A stretch of 64,000 nucleotides of DNA from assembly GCA_001898465.1 (NCBI GenBank), contig MKTX01000017.1:259038-323037 (forward strand), read 5' to 3'. This DNA is from Sphingobacteriales bacterium 39-19 (lineage in GTDB: Bacteria; Bacteroidota; Bacteroidia; Chitinophagales; Chitinophagaceae). The notes under the pieces were generated by a model. That model was not told the DNA's origin and searched no databases. It saw nothing but the letters and a program-made list of their open reading frames with translations. Every line of letters begins with the position of its first letter. Positions within the stretch are counted from its first letter, which is position 1. This document shows, piece after piece, positions 20,401-27,646 of the stretch. The position numbers and the translations under genes were made by a program.

Positions 20401-23107
20401 TTTGAAAACCACCATATAATAACAGGGTTCCTGAAGCCGGAATCAGTTTGGTACCATCATTCAGGTTTACATTGGTACCGGTATTTACCTGTACATTTTC
20501 TGGAATATTGCCCGCACCCGGCCAAAAGCGCTGGCCGGCAGTAATACCATAAGGGCCCGTGCCGCTATTGAATACTAAATAACTCCCGGTGGCTGCATAA
20601 GAAATATTTGTGGTACCATTGGCATAGCCGCTGCCATCTATTTGCAGGGTGCCATTTACCGTAGTAGTACCGTTATTGGTATAGGTAGCACGCAAAGCCA
20701 ATGAATGGCTGGCATTAATGGTAGTAGTTGTTCCATTATTACGGGTTACGCCGCTATTCATGGTTATGGCGTGATTGATAATTACATTATCATCGCCACC
20801 CGGCACAGCATTTTTATCCCAGGTACTGGCTGTAAACCAATCGCCATTGGCAACCGAAGTAAATAAAGCCGGGGTAACATTTCCCGAAACCGTTAAGCTG
20901 GCCGTAGCGCCACCGCCGCTAATGGCAATGGTTTCGCCGTTATAATTGCCTACGGCAAGGCCGGCTTTTAAACGGGCATATACCGTAAAGGCCAAAGCGC
21001 CACCCGATGCAGCCGGGGTAGTTACAGAAACACCGCTCCAAACGGTACCATTTAAAGAAACTTCATAATTGGTAGAAGCCGTAATGGTAACCGTGCTGGT
21101 AGCAGGGCTTAGATAAGTGGCATTGAGTGCATAGTTTTGAGATGCCGAAGGTCCCGAACCACTGGCATATGTAAACCCGGTAAAGGTTTGGGTTGCAGGT
21201 GTAATGGTGGGTGGTAAGGCAGAACAAAATACATTTACATTATCTAAATAAAAACTACCCCCGCTCCTGGCAGACATTACAAAACGCAGGTAATAAATGC
21301 CAATAGGTGAGATAGAATAATTATAATTTTTCCATGAATCAGTAACCGTACCTGTATTTGACCCATTTGCAGTAAGTGTGGTAATATCTGTCCAGGGCCC
21401 CGCAGCGCTGGTACTATACTGAACTTTTAGGGTAAAGTTTGCTGAGTTACTTGATGCTGTTGCTACAAAAGTTATAGAAGATGCTCCCGTAATGGCATTC
21501 GTTGTAATAATATCATCGGCTGTAGTATTAAAACCAACTCCATTGCCAGTGTAACCTGCTGTGTTATTATTATAGGTTCCCGTTCCGCCTGTCCAGTTAC
21601 CATAACCACTATCAAAATTATCAGATTGGCATGGCCCCACACTCCAATGAGCATATAAGGTAACATTTCCTAAGCCCATGGTATAGTTTGCGCCATCGGT
21701 ATATACTACTGCGCCGGCAGCGCTTGTTGCCCAGCCATCAAATACATATCCGCTTAAGGAATATGCATTGGCAGTTAATGCAGCCGTTGCGCCATAAGCA
21801 ATGGTTTGATTACTCATGGTGCCTGTAGCTGAGCCATTATTTTTATCGAAAGTTATTTGATAATTATTGGGTGTCCATTTTGCATACAATATGATATTAT
21901 TTGCAGGTACTGTATAGCTTCCACCGGCTGCATAATTGGTTCCACTACCATCTGCGGCGGTGTTCCAGCCACCAAAAGTATAACCCGTTTTTGCCAGGGT
22001 ACCAATGGTTGCCAAAGTTACGCTGCTATTATAATTTCCACTTACCGATGACACAGAGGGAGAACCTGTGCCCCCGTTTGCATTAAAAGTAACGGTGTAG
22101 CTATTTACGCTCCATTGTGCATATAAAGTAATATCAGCAGCAAAACTGTAAGAAGCGCCATCTGCATAGGCAGTACCTCCGCCACCGGCAATGGTATTCC
22201 AGCCGGTAAATGTATAGCCGGTTCTTGTAAATGTATTTGCAGTTAAATTGGTGGGTGTGCTTGCATTTTGCGGAGACATAGTGCCGGTACCTCCATTGGT
22301 ATTAAATGTTACGGTATGGCCGCCTACTGATGTCCATTTAGCATATAAAGTAACATTTGATGAAGGCATGGAAAGTGTTGCGCTACCTGTAGCTGCGTAA
22401 TCTGTACCGCTGCCATCTGCTGCCGTATTCCAACCGGCAAAAGTATAACCGGTACGAGCCAATGTTCCAGTATTTGCCAGTACAGTAGCCGTAGCGCCTG
22501 TAAAATATGAATTTGCATCTGTGGGTACGGAACCGGAGGTATTTGAATTACCATCATAAGTTATTTTGTAACATTTTCGGTACAAATAAATTGCTGCCTG
22601 GCCTGAAATGTAACAAGAAAAAAGACTAGAGCTAGAATTATAACTCATTAAATTACGGGTACCTCCATTGGTACAAGTGATAACAGCAGCGTTTGCAGAA
22701 AATGTTATTGTCCAGGTACCACCTGTAGAAAGTTGCAAATAATTATTACTATTGCTTGTTGCTTTTAAATCACTGGAATTTACTGCGTCGGTTAAAATCC
22801 AGGCTCCGGTACTACCTCCAAGAGTAATTTCATAAGGATTTGTATGATCTGTATTAACTGTTGCAACTGTTGCAGATATAACACTTGAATTTATAGTATA
22901 AGAACCTGATTGTGGCCTATTATTGGTATTTTGATATCCTAATAAATAGGTGCTCCCGGTATATGCTGACCCAATCACATATTTTTCACCTGCAACTAAG
23001 TCTGAAGTTGATGTAATTAATTTATAATTGCTTTGCCCAATAACATTCCCTGAAATTAGCAAGGCCATCAATACCAGGAGGGAGTAAATCTTTTTCATGT
23101 TTTTCAT
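14423..23107 (-). CDS. Giant multidomain surface protein with T9SS type A sorting domain
   Basis: A 2,894-residue exported protein. In order: signal peptide (to about residue 25, ending NVIGQ); a 150-residue N-terminal domain; four InlB-type B-repeats at roughly 180-490, each with GYTFxGWN and ITLYAxW signatures; a jelly-roll-like segment starting CQSDNFDSGYGNW; immunoglobulin-like stretches; a long low-complexity beta region rich in Asn, Gly, Thr and Ser; an IPT/TIG domain (ITGTGFTGVSDVKFGNKSA); a lamin-tail-like domain (DLFISEVYDAKSGSLSYIEV); a second beta region; a 450-residue module shared with the protein at 60.0-64.0 kb; and a C-terminal T9SS type A sorting domain (MVPNPIENG ... GTYQLLITNKKG). 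It would be exported by Sec, moved across the outer membrane by T9SS and anchored or released. Adhesion is likely but unproven. Confidence 0.88.
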   Translation of the reverse strand: MKNMKKIYSLLVLMALLISGNVIGQSNYKLITSTSDLVAGEKYVIGSAYTGSTYLLGYQNTNNRPQSGSYTINSSVISATVATVNTDHTNPYEITLGGSTGAWILTDAVNSSDLKATSNSNNYLQLSTGGTWTITFSANAAVITCTNGGTRNLMSYNSSSSLFSCYISGQAAIYLYRKCYKITYDGNSNTSGSVPTDANSYFTGATATVLANTGTLARTGYTFAGWNTAADGSGTDYAATGSATLSMPSSNVTLYAKWTSVGGHTVTFNTNGGTGTMSPQNASTPTNLTANTFTRTGYTFTGWNTIAGGGGTAYADGASYSFAADITLYAQWSVNSYTVTFNANGGTGSPSVSSVSGNYNSSVTLATIGTLAKTGYTFGGWNTAADGSGTNYAAGGSYTVPANNIILYAKWTPNNYQITFDKNNGSATGTMSNQTIAYGATAALTANAYSLSGYVFDGWATSAAGAVVYTDGANYTMGLGNVTLYAHWSVGPCQSDNFDSGYGNWTGGTGTYNNNTAGYTGNGVGFNTTADDIITTNAITGASSITFVATASSNSANFTLKVQYSTSAAGPWTDITTLTANGSNTGTVTDSWKNYNYSISPIGIYYLRFVMSARSGGSFYLDNVNVFCSALPPTITPATQTFTGFTYASGSGPSASQNYALNATYLSPATSTVTITASTNYEVSLNGTVWSGVSVTTPAASGGALAFTVYARLKAGLAVGNYNGETIAISGGGATASLTVSGNVTPALFTSVANGDWFTASTWDKNAVPGGDDNVIINHAITMNSGVTRNNGTTTTINASHSLALRATYTNNGTTTVNGTLQIDGSGYANGTTNISYAATGSYLVFNSGTGPYGITAGQRFWPGAGNIPENVQVNTGTNVNLNDGTKLIPASGTLLLYGGFQNANASGLTLNGTINISPNGYFSINSPNYGAASKLWYNTNSTYGNGLEWTSAANPANVQLSNNTVLNYPTNTGARTLTGNLTIDAGSALYMDYGSPFPGAGLLTVGGNLVMNGNMSLGNNAGGDLAVKGNWTKGATAAFNPNGRLVTCNGTVNQTITGATDFAYFTINNNAGVTLASAISVNNTADFILGKISLGNNNFSLKSGGSTTNAKATSYVIINGTGKFIKEAAGNTATLIPIGISANYTPLTITNTGTVRDLSMSVKTPLTNAPFDATKVVNLEWSVLASGAGAVANITYQWNAANQAVSFSPAAASEVSNYVTAYTVVGTGTPAGSNPYTLSASGLTIPAAGTNLYIIANRCASAQAAAPSGTISGTTPACTSTSLTITPSAAGMYWQTAANGTSPANAATSSLSVNATGNFYVRSFDGTCWSAATAAYPVTINATPAITLQPIDVTVTSPATAVFNVTATGAGYQWQWYNTGTSLWEDLTNTAPYSNVTTDHLTISPSAEAYNDYEYRCIIKGAAPCPNLISNSAILTVLPGPCLSEGFETGLPSSYSTVPVTLSSGTWDGTDIIKTTNPSDAHSGNTAVQLKSATGSNIITPQLSNVGTINFWSKSTGATGTLAVNISINGAAFTAVTGSPFSLTSIYQSFSFTVNSTSNNIVIQFYRTAGTVHIDDVEVNCLPPVCLTTSISSFTPNNGPIGTLVTITGTGFTGVSDVKFGNKSASSFTVLNDNTVTAMVPVDAPDEDKITLVNTACNGVSTDNFTLIDETGNCGTTGSGTVTDLFISEVYDAKSGSLSYIEVFNGTASPVVLTNNYQVRIVTGSSTINDFNLTGTLASGATQVMRVGTSTSLCSVTSVDSYPGASGFNGNDRIYLLKKIAGTYTAIDYVPNPNYPGSNAPGFSQYVLPNATHSRPSLTYYPVDWVISNTENCSNLGVAPYTLNGTTIDVTTQPASVDCNQTLDFSVAANIAPSGTPVYVWYYNAPGTNTWNLVSGLGGGLTITGSGTNHITITGPTASLANYQFYASISQGSPGCYQPTHATQYSYESRPIYRSKATGNWSDKASWEMSNDGITWKAACTYPIAINSSKINITAPYTVTQDIDADIDVNNLTVDAAATLITNPNAGIKILDGGAGADFIINGTFNDNNNTANSLGFGSGATWKMGANGTLLKTNSSGVAGNYGSNYEGGMNSMPATALWIYRYTGAGNVNTAASNMYYPNLKFESTSGPYNWSTSTTALTGASGGTMYVKGNLDIGTSGTGAVKVSYNNINTLPMQVAGNVSIGANSELTNISWDNIVDATHGHGTGIDVKGNLTVNGTLTLTGGAAQTGDLVFSGTAAQTVSGSGQYKLEDVKINNTGSGNVVIDCSFGIPGTLSFDNNAAKLSLNIGDITLQSGAVRTANVGKVPSGTTINYSGAGRFIVERYILTPRKWQFLSVPNNTLQTINQAWQEGKAAGSTTQTTPAGYGTQISTKTPSTLAALQALGFDFYSPGGPSMKSWNTATQNYGAPANTFLSIVNPAGYMLFVRGDRTQAGSSGSSTTIMRTRGQLLTGTQPAISIPAGKDVSIGNPYASALDMRTTPIPAQSVQTFYVWDPRLTGNYNLGGFRAFTKVGSDWVSTPGGGAYGGHPNFIPSGQAFFIKGGASNGNLVIDENAKGGDDYTATFVADKPQLLRVNLLIRDNSELTLTDGVMMHYQDGFNDAVDNNDGPKQKNLSEVVSIRYKNKLYAVMQKSPVADADTIFLNLEMMKARNYSWVINAENMDLDGRRAWLVDNYAQTKTALALQGDTRIDFTIANNPASLAADRFMIVFKLKKRIQFISIEAKRNADKTATVKWQVAPGSDIRYYEVERSNEGTNFNLKGVINTNDVLQYDDATAPAGEIYYRVKGLDAEGDYVYSDKVKLDALPVKTGIDMVPNPIENGIIRLQFTNEEAGEYQMVLYAANGQRMLSKSTTINSYYQQASLTTGKLAAGTYQLLITNKKGFKKTIKVFIK

Positions 23108-23231
23108 ATATAAAGGATATTCAAATTCTATTTTAAGAATGGGTTATTTTTTTTATGAAAACGGGAGCTATAGAGGGAGCCGTAAAAAATCATTGCCGGC
23201 AATGATTGCGCTGTACAAAAACACAATAAAA

Positions 23232-23716
23232 GGGATACTGCCCGGGGGCAGTTACAGAAAGATGATGTATTCATCGGCGCATGAACTACTTAAAAATTAA
23301 AAAAAGGGGGGAAATAATTTTTCGGAGGGATAGATTAGCATACAAATATATGTAATATCTGTATGTTCCTGCTGAATTGTATAAAAAATGTGCAAAAACC
23401 GGGGCGATTTTTTGCAATAATTGAGGACGGTATTGACGTGTAAAGGTTACACATTAATAAAACTTTAACAAATCCTTTTCAAGCTGCTGAAAAAAAAGGT
23501 TTTTACAAATGTTGCAGATTCTTTTTAAAAGGATGCAGTAACTTTTCGGGGAGCCGGTTCATCCAAAAAAAATATGAACTCATTTTATTCCTCCCCTCTA
23601 AAAAAGGATATGAAAAGATGGCCGGCATTTCTGGTAATCGCTACCCAGTTTTGCAGTTGTACACACAAAAAATAAAATATCCCGGTGCTGGGTTTTGCAG
23701 ATGCTTTTAAAAACAA
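23232..23716 (+). repeat. Direct duplication, copy 1 (about 485 bp)
   Basis: This block matches 29475-29954 over its whole length with short indels, by eye around 85-90% identity. It contains the leader region and the first 35 or so codons of the ABC substrate-binding gene at 29848. The match ends at 23716 (AAAAACAA), exactly where the cassette-type element at 23714 begins. The two copies bracket the accessory region. Confidence 0.9.
23610..23716 (+). pseudogene. Truncated copy of the ABC substrate-binding lipoprotein gene
   Basis: The first 35 or so codons match the intact gene at 29848. The ATG at 23610 and the lipobox region (FCSCT) are preserved. Codon 22 is TAA (23673-23675) where the intact gene has TCA, and the reading frame is otherwise kept. 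The match stops after FADAF plus two codons, where element 1 starts. This is a dead 5' fragment, not an independent small gene. Confidence 0.88.
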
Positions 23717-23914
23717 CGGCCGGGTATTGCTGCAGGCAGGATATTTTAAAACGTCCAGTTCGGAACCGCTGCCTGGCTTTTTGAAAAAGTTAAATAGTAA
23801 GAACTAAAGCTGGGCTTTATTCGTTGAGCCACGAACCACAGCACAGTAGAATTACCGCTGCTGATTGCTCCAATGTCAAGCCCCACTATTGGCAATACCC
23901 ATGTTAGTGGTTGC
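23714..23914. repeat. Cassette-junction inverted-repeat element 1
   Basis: A 201-bp imperfect inverted repeat. The left end CAACGGCCGGGTATTGC pairs with the right end GGCAATACCCATGTTAG. The middle (23761-23830) is about 85% identical to the middle of element A (26077-26145). It lies directly downstream of the M28 peptidase gene in the original arrangement: with the IS removed, the peptidase stop codon is 9 bp from the terminal CTAAC (minus strand). It resembles an integron attC site in layout but is longer than usual. Confidence 0.7.
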
Positions 23915-23948
23915 TTTAGATTGAAACCCTCCCATTTTCTGTCAAACT

Positions 23949-24758
23949 CTAAAGTAGATTTTTCGGGCTTTTAAGATACTGTTTCATTACTTCAGCAGGT
24001 GTCAGTCCATTGATTGAACTGTGCGGTCTGAAGTTATTATATTCTGTTCTCCATGCTTCAATCTTTTGCTCCGCATCTTCAAGTGAGAGGAACCAGTTAG
24101 TATTTAAACATTCATCCCTGAAGCTGCCATTAAAAGATTCTATGAACGGATTATCTGTTGGTTTTCCGGGTCTGGAGTAATCTAAAGTTACATTATTTTC
24201 ATGAGCCCATCGGTCAAAATCCTTACTGATAAATTCACTTCCATTGTCAACTTGTATTCGCTGCGGAATTGCCTTATTAAATGTTTTTAATTTTTCCATT
24301 ACTTCTACTACGTTGATTGCTTTAAAAGATTTTGCTACCTCAATGGCGTAACAGTAGCGGCTAAAATTATCGACTATAGTTAAGGACCTGAATTTCCTTG
24401 CGTCAAAGAGCTGATCATGTACAAAATCCATGGACCAGCATTGACAAACATTAGTCAGTTGGGGTCTGTTTAACCGGTGTGCTGCAGACTTTGATCTGCG
24501 GGGCCTTTTGTTCCTCAGATTAAGCCCTTCTTCCCTGTAGATGCGACGTATCCGCTTGTGGTTATCGGGCCATCCTTCACGCCTTAAAAGCACCGTTATC
24601 CGCTCATATCCATACCGTACCCTTGAAACTGCAATATCCTTTATTCGCTTTCTTATCGCTTCATCACTTTTTACTTTAGGATGGTATCGCATGGTTGACT
24701 GGTGAAGAAGAATCAACGGACAAACCCGGTTACGGGTAACTTTATAGTCGGCCATCAA
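23949..24758 (-). CDS. IS3-family transposase OrfB (DDE integrase core)
   Basis: The catalytic half of the transposase, 269 residues from a TTG codon; normally it is made as an OrfAB fusion. It has an HTH_21-like N-terminal part (AIRKRIKDIAVSRVRYGYERI), then an rve integrase core with the DDE triad: Asp in SMDFVHDQ, Asp in QVDNGSEF, and Glu in FIESFNGSFRDECL. The C-terminus RTEYNNFRPHSSINGLTPAEV is typical of the IS407 group. The frame stays open upstream into the A-run at the end of orfA, supporting -1 frameshifting rather than independent initiation. Confidence 0.93.
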   Translation of the reverse strand: MMADYKVTRNRVCPLILLHQSTMRYHPKVKSDEAIRKRIKDIAVSRVRYGYERITVLLRREGWPDNHKRIRRIYREEGLNLRNKRPRRSKSAAHRLNRPQLTNVCQCWSMDFVHDQLFDARKFRSLTIVDNFSRYCYAIEVAKSFKAINVVEVMEKLKTFNKAIPQRIQVDNGSEFISKDFDRWAHENNVTLDYSRPGKPTDNPFIESFNGSFRDECLNTNWFLSLEDAEQKIEAWRTEYNNFRPHSSINGLTPAEVMKQYLKSPKNLL

Positions 24759-24790
24759 TTGATGCCCAATTTCCCGTAGCTGCCGGATCT

Positions 24791-25063
24791 TCAGGCATTT
24801 TTTTTTAACACATCCTGCAGCATCTGTTTATCAAGGCTAAGGTCAGCAACGATTTGTTTTAACCGGCTGTTTTCTTCTTCCAACTGCTTTAGCTTACGAA
24901 GTTCTGTAACCCCAAGTCCGCCATATTTTTTCTTCCAGTTGTAAAAAGTGGCGTCACTAATGCCGAGCTTGCGGCATACTTCTTCAACCTTGGTACCGTT
25001 CTCGGCCTGGCGAAGGGCAAATACAATTTGTGCTTCGGTGAATTTTGTCTTTTTCATACGCAA
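24791..25063 (-). CDS. IS3-family transposase OrfA (HTH_Tnp_1)
   Basis: A 90-residue DNA-binding protein. The helix-turn-helix is at about residues 8-50 (FTEAQIVFALRQAENGTKVEEVCRKLGISDATFYNWKKKYGG), followed by a leucine-zipper coiled coil (LKQLEEENSRLKQIVADLSLDKQMLQDVL). It ends at a run of nine A residues, with the stop TGA four codons later. It is the first half of the OrfAB fusion transposase. Confidence 0.93.
   Translation of the reverse strand: MRMKKTKFTEAQIVFALRQAENGTKVEEVCRKLGISDATFYNWKKKYGGLGVTELRKLKQLEEENSRLKQIVADLSLDKQMLQDVLKKNA
24798..24806 (-). promoter_or_regulatory. Programmed -1 frameshift slippery run (A9)
   Basis: On the minus strand orfA reads TTA AAA AAA AAT GCC TGA. A -1 slip on the nine-A run gives TTA AAA AAA AAA TGC CTG AAG and continues in frame into OrfB (KKKCLKIRQLREIG). 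This is the classical way IS3 elements make the OrfAB transposase. No downstream pseudoknot was worked out. Confidence 0.8.
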
Positions 25064-25108
25064 TTTTTCATTTTTTAAGTTATGAATAATTGCCCGTTTC
25101 TCTCTACT

Positions 25109-26011
25109 TTACCTTTTGTCAGTTTTTAGGGGGGAGGTCAAGATGATTTTAATAATTGCATTGTATGCGCCATTGATTACTTCAGTCATTTTGCTAAAAT
25201 CCAATGTGTCAATTGTATCTGAAGCCATATGATAATTAGGGTTTCTTACGAAAGATGTATCATTAATCATTAGTGCCTGATATCCAAATTTCCAGTAATT
25301 CCTTTGGTCTGAAAGACCTGCCAAACCTGTTAGACTGCTATCTTCTGGGAAACTAACAACCTGAACATCGATATTTGAATTTTCTGACATTAATTGTCTA
25401 ACTTTTACATTAAAATTATTATACTTTTCAATGCCGACAACAATTATAAAATTAGCAGTACTGGGATACCTTTTGGCTAAATCTGGTGATGGGAATGGTT
25501 GCGAATTAGGTTTGTCTGAGAAATACCCAATCATCTCATAACATATCATACCAATTACATCTGCTTTATTTTGAAATAGAGACTTAGCGTGTATGTAACT
25601 ACCCATCTGTTCAGAACCAAAGAATGGCGGTTCTTCTAAACAATATGCAACCAACTCAATTGTGTAATCAACAAAAGGTTTATGCTGACCTAATAATCTT
25701 CCCGTTTCTAATAATCCTGCCACCGCACTTGCGTTATCATCTGCTCCTGGCTGATCTCCACATACATCATAGTGTGCACCAACAATGAGTCGTTTAGACA
25801 TGCCTTCATTATACACCCCTATAACATTCGTATACTCTTTTCCTTCCGCAATCCATTTTTGCTTTTTGGTTAAAAGTCCTGAATTAGTAAATTCCTCATC
25901 AATGTATGAACATACCTTTTCAAGACTTTCTAAGTTGTTGTAATTACGGTATGGTCTTAACTCAGTTAAGAATTTTACATCTTCATAAAGTCTATTTTGC
26001 TGCGCTTTCAT
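25109..26011 (-). CDS. M28-family zinc aminopeptidase-like protein, C-terminus altered by an IS
   Basis: A 300-residue metallopeptidase with no signal peptide, so probably cytoplasmic. Predicted zinc ligands and catalytic residues: His80 and Asp82 (VGAHYD), Asp91 (GADDNASA), Glu126/127 (YCLEEPPFFGSE), and a C-terminal His in NPNYHMASDTID. Family members are aminopeptidases or related amidohydrolases; the substrate is unknown. The last ten residues (LTSPLKTDKR) and the stop are encoded by the IS3 end. With the IS and one AGAT removed, the gene would end AIIKII-TAA at 290 residues, so the fold is probably intact. It is the first gene of the cassette-like array. Confidence 0.85.
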   Translation of the reverse strand: MKAQQNRLYEDVKFLTELRPYRNYNNLESLEKVCSYIDEEFTNSGLLTKKQKWIAEGKEYTNVIGVYNEGMSKRLIVGAHYDVCGDQPGADDNASAVAGLLETGRLLGQHKPFVDYTIELVAYCLEEPPFFGSEQMGSYIHAKSLFQNKADVIGMICYEMIGYFSDKPNSQPFPSPDLAKRYPSTANFIIVVGIEKYNNFNVKVRQLMSENSNIDVQVVSFPEDSSLTGLAGLSDQRNYWKFGYQALMINDTSFVRNPNYHMASDTIDTLDFSKMTEVINGAYNAIIKIILTSPLKTDKR

Positions 26012-26030
26012 ATTTGATTCTTTATTGCTG

Positions 26031-26240
26031 CCTCTAACGAACAGGGCCTGGCGTTGTAAGGGAAATAGAATTCCGCCGGAACCGCTGCCTGGCTTTTTGC
26101 TAAAGATAAATAATAAGTACTAAAAGCTGGGCTATATTCGACAAGCCCTAAACTGAAGTATAGAAAAAACCAATTGGAAATTTTTCATTTTCGTAATTTT
26201 CAATTAATATCCCCCATATATCCTACTCGTTAATTTTCAC
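26031..26240. repeat. Cassette-junction inverted-repeat element A
   Basis: About 210 bp. The left end is CTAACGAACAGGGCCTGGCG and the right end is ATATCCTACTCGTTAATTTTC; the reverse complement of the right end starts TAACGAGTAGGATAT, giving the terminal inverted repeat. The middle block 26077-26145 repeats the middle of element 1. It separates the M28 peptidase gene from the next small gene. The right boundary is less certain than in the other elements. Confidence 0.6.
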
Positions 26241-26285
26241 AATCAGTCAGTTTTAATATCAATTTTAAATTTAATTGCGCCAGGT

Positions 26286-26759
26286 TTAATCATGCATATT
26301 TTCAGGGGGGCCTGCGGTTCTTTCAAATTTTAAAACTTCACTCTTAATAGTAATATTTTCTGAAGAATATTCCTTTTCAAATATAAGTTCTAAGAATTCC
26401 TTATCCAGTTTTATTATCGAAAAAACAATTCTGGTCTTGCCATCGCATAAGTTCTTTAAAAGTAAGACTGGACTTTTGAAGTCGTCAAATGGATCGAAAA
26501 TTTTGAATCCTAAAGTCATATTTTCCTCCACTTTATTTCCTTTCTTAATTAAATAAAAGTCAGAAGCAATTTCATCGCTACTAAAAGTCAATCTTGCGAT
26601 TGAAAATTCTTCTTTATTTATAGATAATAATAATGGTTCTGATTGTTTCTCAAACAACTCCCAATTCCCAACAATTAAGTGAGGTTTGGGTTTCACAGTA
26701 TAAGAAGTCAAACAGATATACGAGAAGAAAATAATAGAAGTAAGTATATATTTTTTCAT
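26286..26759 (-). CDS. Secreted protein of unknown function (cassette gene)
   Basis: A 157-residue protein with an N-terminal hydrophobic segment (MKKYILTSIIFFSYICLTSYT) that looks like a signal peptide. The rest is strand-rich with short repeats of hydrophobic-charged pattern, resembling a lipocalin-like or beta-sandwich fold (IVGNWELFEKQ near residue 30 recalls lipocalin-type starts), but no family is assigned. Cassette-type elements A and B lie on its two sides. Confidence 0.65.
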   Translation of the reverse strand: MKKYILTSIIFFSYICLTSYTVKPKPHLIVGNWELFEKQSEPLLLSINKEEFSIARLTFSSDEIASDFYLIKKGNKVEENMTLGFKIFDPFDDFKSPVLLLKNLCDGKTRIVFSIIKLDKEFLELIFEKEYSSENITIKSEVLKFERTAGPPENMHD

Positions 26760-26799
26760 TTTCCTATTGATTTAATGATAGTTTCTGCCGGCATTCACA

Positions 26800-26850
26800 C
26801 TAACGGCCGGGTATTGCCCGCCAGCATTGCAGCAAGCCTCATGTCAGCGG
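26800..26850. repeat. Cassette-junction inverted-repeat element B (short form)
   Basis: A 51-bp version of the element: left end CTAACGGCCGGGTATTGC, right end GCAAGCCTCATGTCAGCGG. The left end is identical to that of element 1 over AACGGCCGGGTATTGC. The size is within the range of classical attC sites. The stop codon of the GNAT gene (TGA, 26844-26846) lies inside the right end. Confidence 0.6.
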
Positions 26851-27392
26851 TTCGGCTTTTTATTCTCCCAAGTTGTCTTTTTCAATTCAAACCAGTCTGT
26901 TGGGACACCTTCGTAGTCAAAAGTTTCTTGAAAGTTAAAGCCCAATTTAGATAATACCTTTTTTGAATTTACATTTTCCGGGTTAGTTATAGCAAATATT
27001 TTATCAACATTTAAATTTGCAAATCCATAATCTAAAATTGCAGTTGATGAATCAGTCGCAAAACCTTTTCCCCAATGTTTTTTCTTAAACCTAAAACCAA
27101 GTTCATAAAAATGATGGTGATTGTTTAAGGGCTGGTTGAAATATTTTAATCCGGACCAACCAATAAATTCATTCGTCAATTTGTCAACTACAGCCCAACG
27201 AGCCATTCCATTTTCTTTATATTGACCTTTAATTATTTCAATGACTTTTGATATTTCGTCAATTGATTTCACAGGATTGTTTTCTATATACAAATGAACT
27301 TCTGGGTCAGAGTCCATTTCAAATAAATCATTTTCGTCTGTATATTCTAATTCTCGTAAGATAAGTCGTTCAGTTTCTACTAAAATTTTCAT
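26844..27392 (-). CDS. GNAT-family N-acetyltransferase (RimJ/RimL-like, cassette gene)
   Basis: A 182-residue acetyl-CoA-dependent acyltransferase. The N-terminal strand LVETERLILRELEYTDENDL is typical of the RimJ/RimL branch. The acetyl-CoA loop is at about 115-125 (FKKKHWGKGFATDSS), and the C-terminal NPENVNSKKVLSKLGFNF segment completes the fold. The acceptor could be a protein N-terminus or a small molecule. The last codons and stop fall inside junction element B. GNAT genes are frequent cargo of integron cassettes, which fits the surroundings. Confidence 0.88.
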   Translation of the reverse strand: MKILVETERLILRELEYTDENDLFEMDSDPEVHLYIENNPVKSIDEISKVIEIIKGQYKENGMARWAVVDKLTNEFIGWSGLKYFNQPLNNHHHFYELGFRFKKKHWGKGFATDSSTAILDYGFANLNVDKIFAITNPENVNSKKVLSKLGFNFQETFDYEGVPTDWFELKKTTWENKKPNR

Positions 27393-27440
27393 CTGGCAGT
27401 TATTTCTTTGTTTTAATCGTATCGTTCGTTAAGATGACAA

Positions 27441-27646
27441 CCAACGGCCGGGCTTTGCGCAGGTGGGATATTAGGATTCCCTTCTGTCCCCGACCGATGC
27501 CAAATTTATAATTAAAAATTCATTGTTAATACTATCGCTCAATAAAGTTCTTTCAGCCCGGAACTACTGCTGAAACATGTACCACGGCTCACTTGCCCCA
27601 CGCCTGCCCCGCTTGCGCAAAACCTCATCCTAAGTGTTAGCAGCCG
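27441..27646. repeat. Cassette-junction inverted-repeat element C
   Basis: A 206-bp imperfect inverted repeat. The left arm CAACGGCCGGGCTTTGCGCAG pairs with the right arm CCGCTTGCGCAAAACCTCAT. The right end is GTTAGCAGCCG. The stop codon of the PPR-like gene (TAA, 27637-27639 on the minus strand) lies in the terminal GTTAG. The inner 130 bp show no ORF. Confidence 0.72.

Larger units (their letters stand above)
23922..25140 (-). mobile_element. IS3-family insertion sequence, IS407 group
   Basis: A complete 1,219-bp element. The termini are imperfect inverted repeats: the outer end at 25140 reads inward (minus strand) TGACCTCCCCCCTAAAAACTG, and the end at 23922 reads TGAAACCCTCCCATTTTCTG; both are followed by a shared TAAAGTAGA. 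A perfect 4-bp target duplication, AGAT, flanks it (23918-23921 and 25141-25144), matching the 4-bp duplication known for the IS407 group. It carries orfA and orfB with a frameshift site between them, and both frames look intact, so the copy may be active. It has inserted on the stop codon of the M28 peptidase gene. Confidence 0.95.

Noticed and set aside
15071..22086. Many plus-strand ORFs of 60-136 residues inside the giant surface-protein gene
   Set aside because: They are antisense shadows of the repetitive Asn/Thr/Gly/Ser-rich coding sequence and show no domains of their own.
23097..23300. Plus-strand ORF of 67 residues next to the giant gene start
   Set aside because: It overlaps the start of the giant gene, has no recognisable domain, and its 3' half lies in the duplicated leader region whose other copy does not keep this frame.
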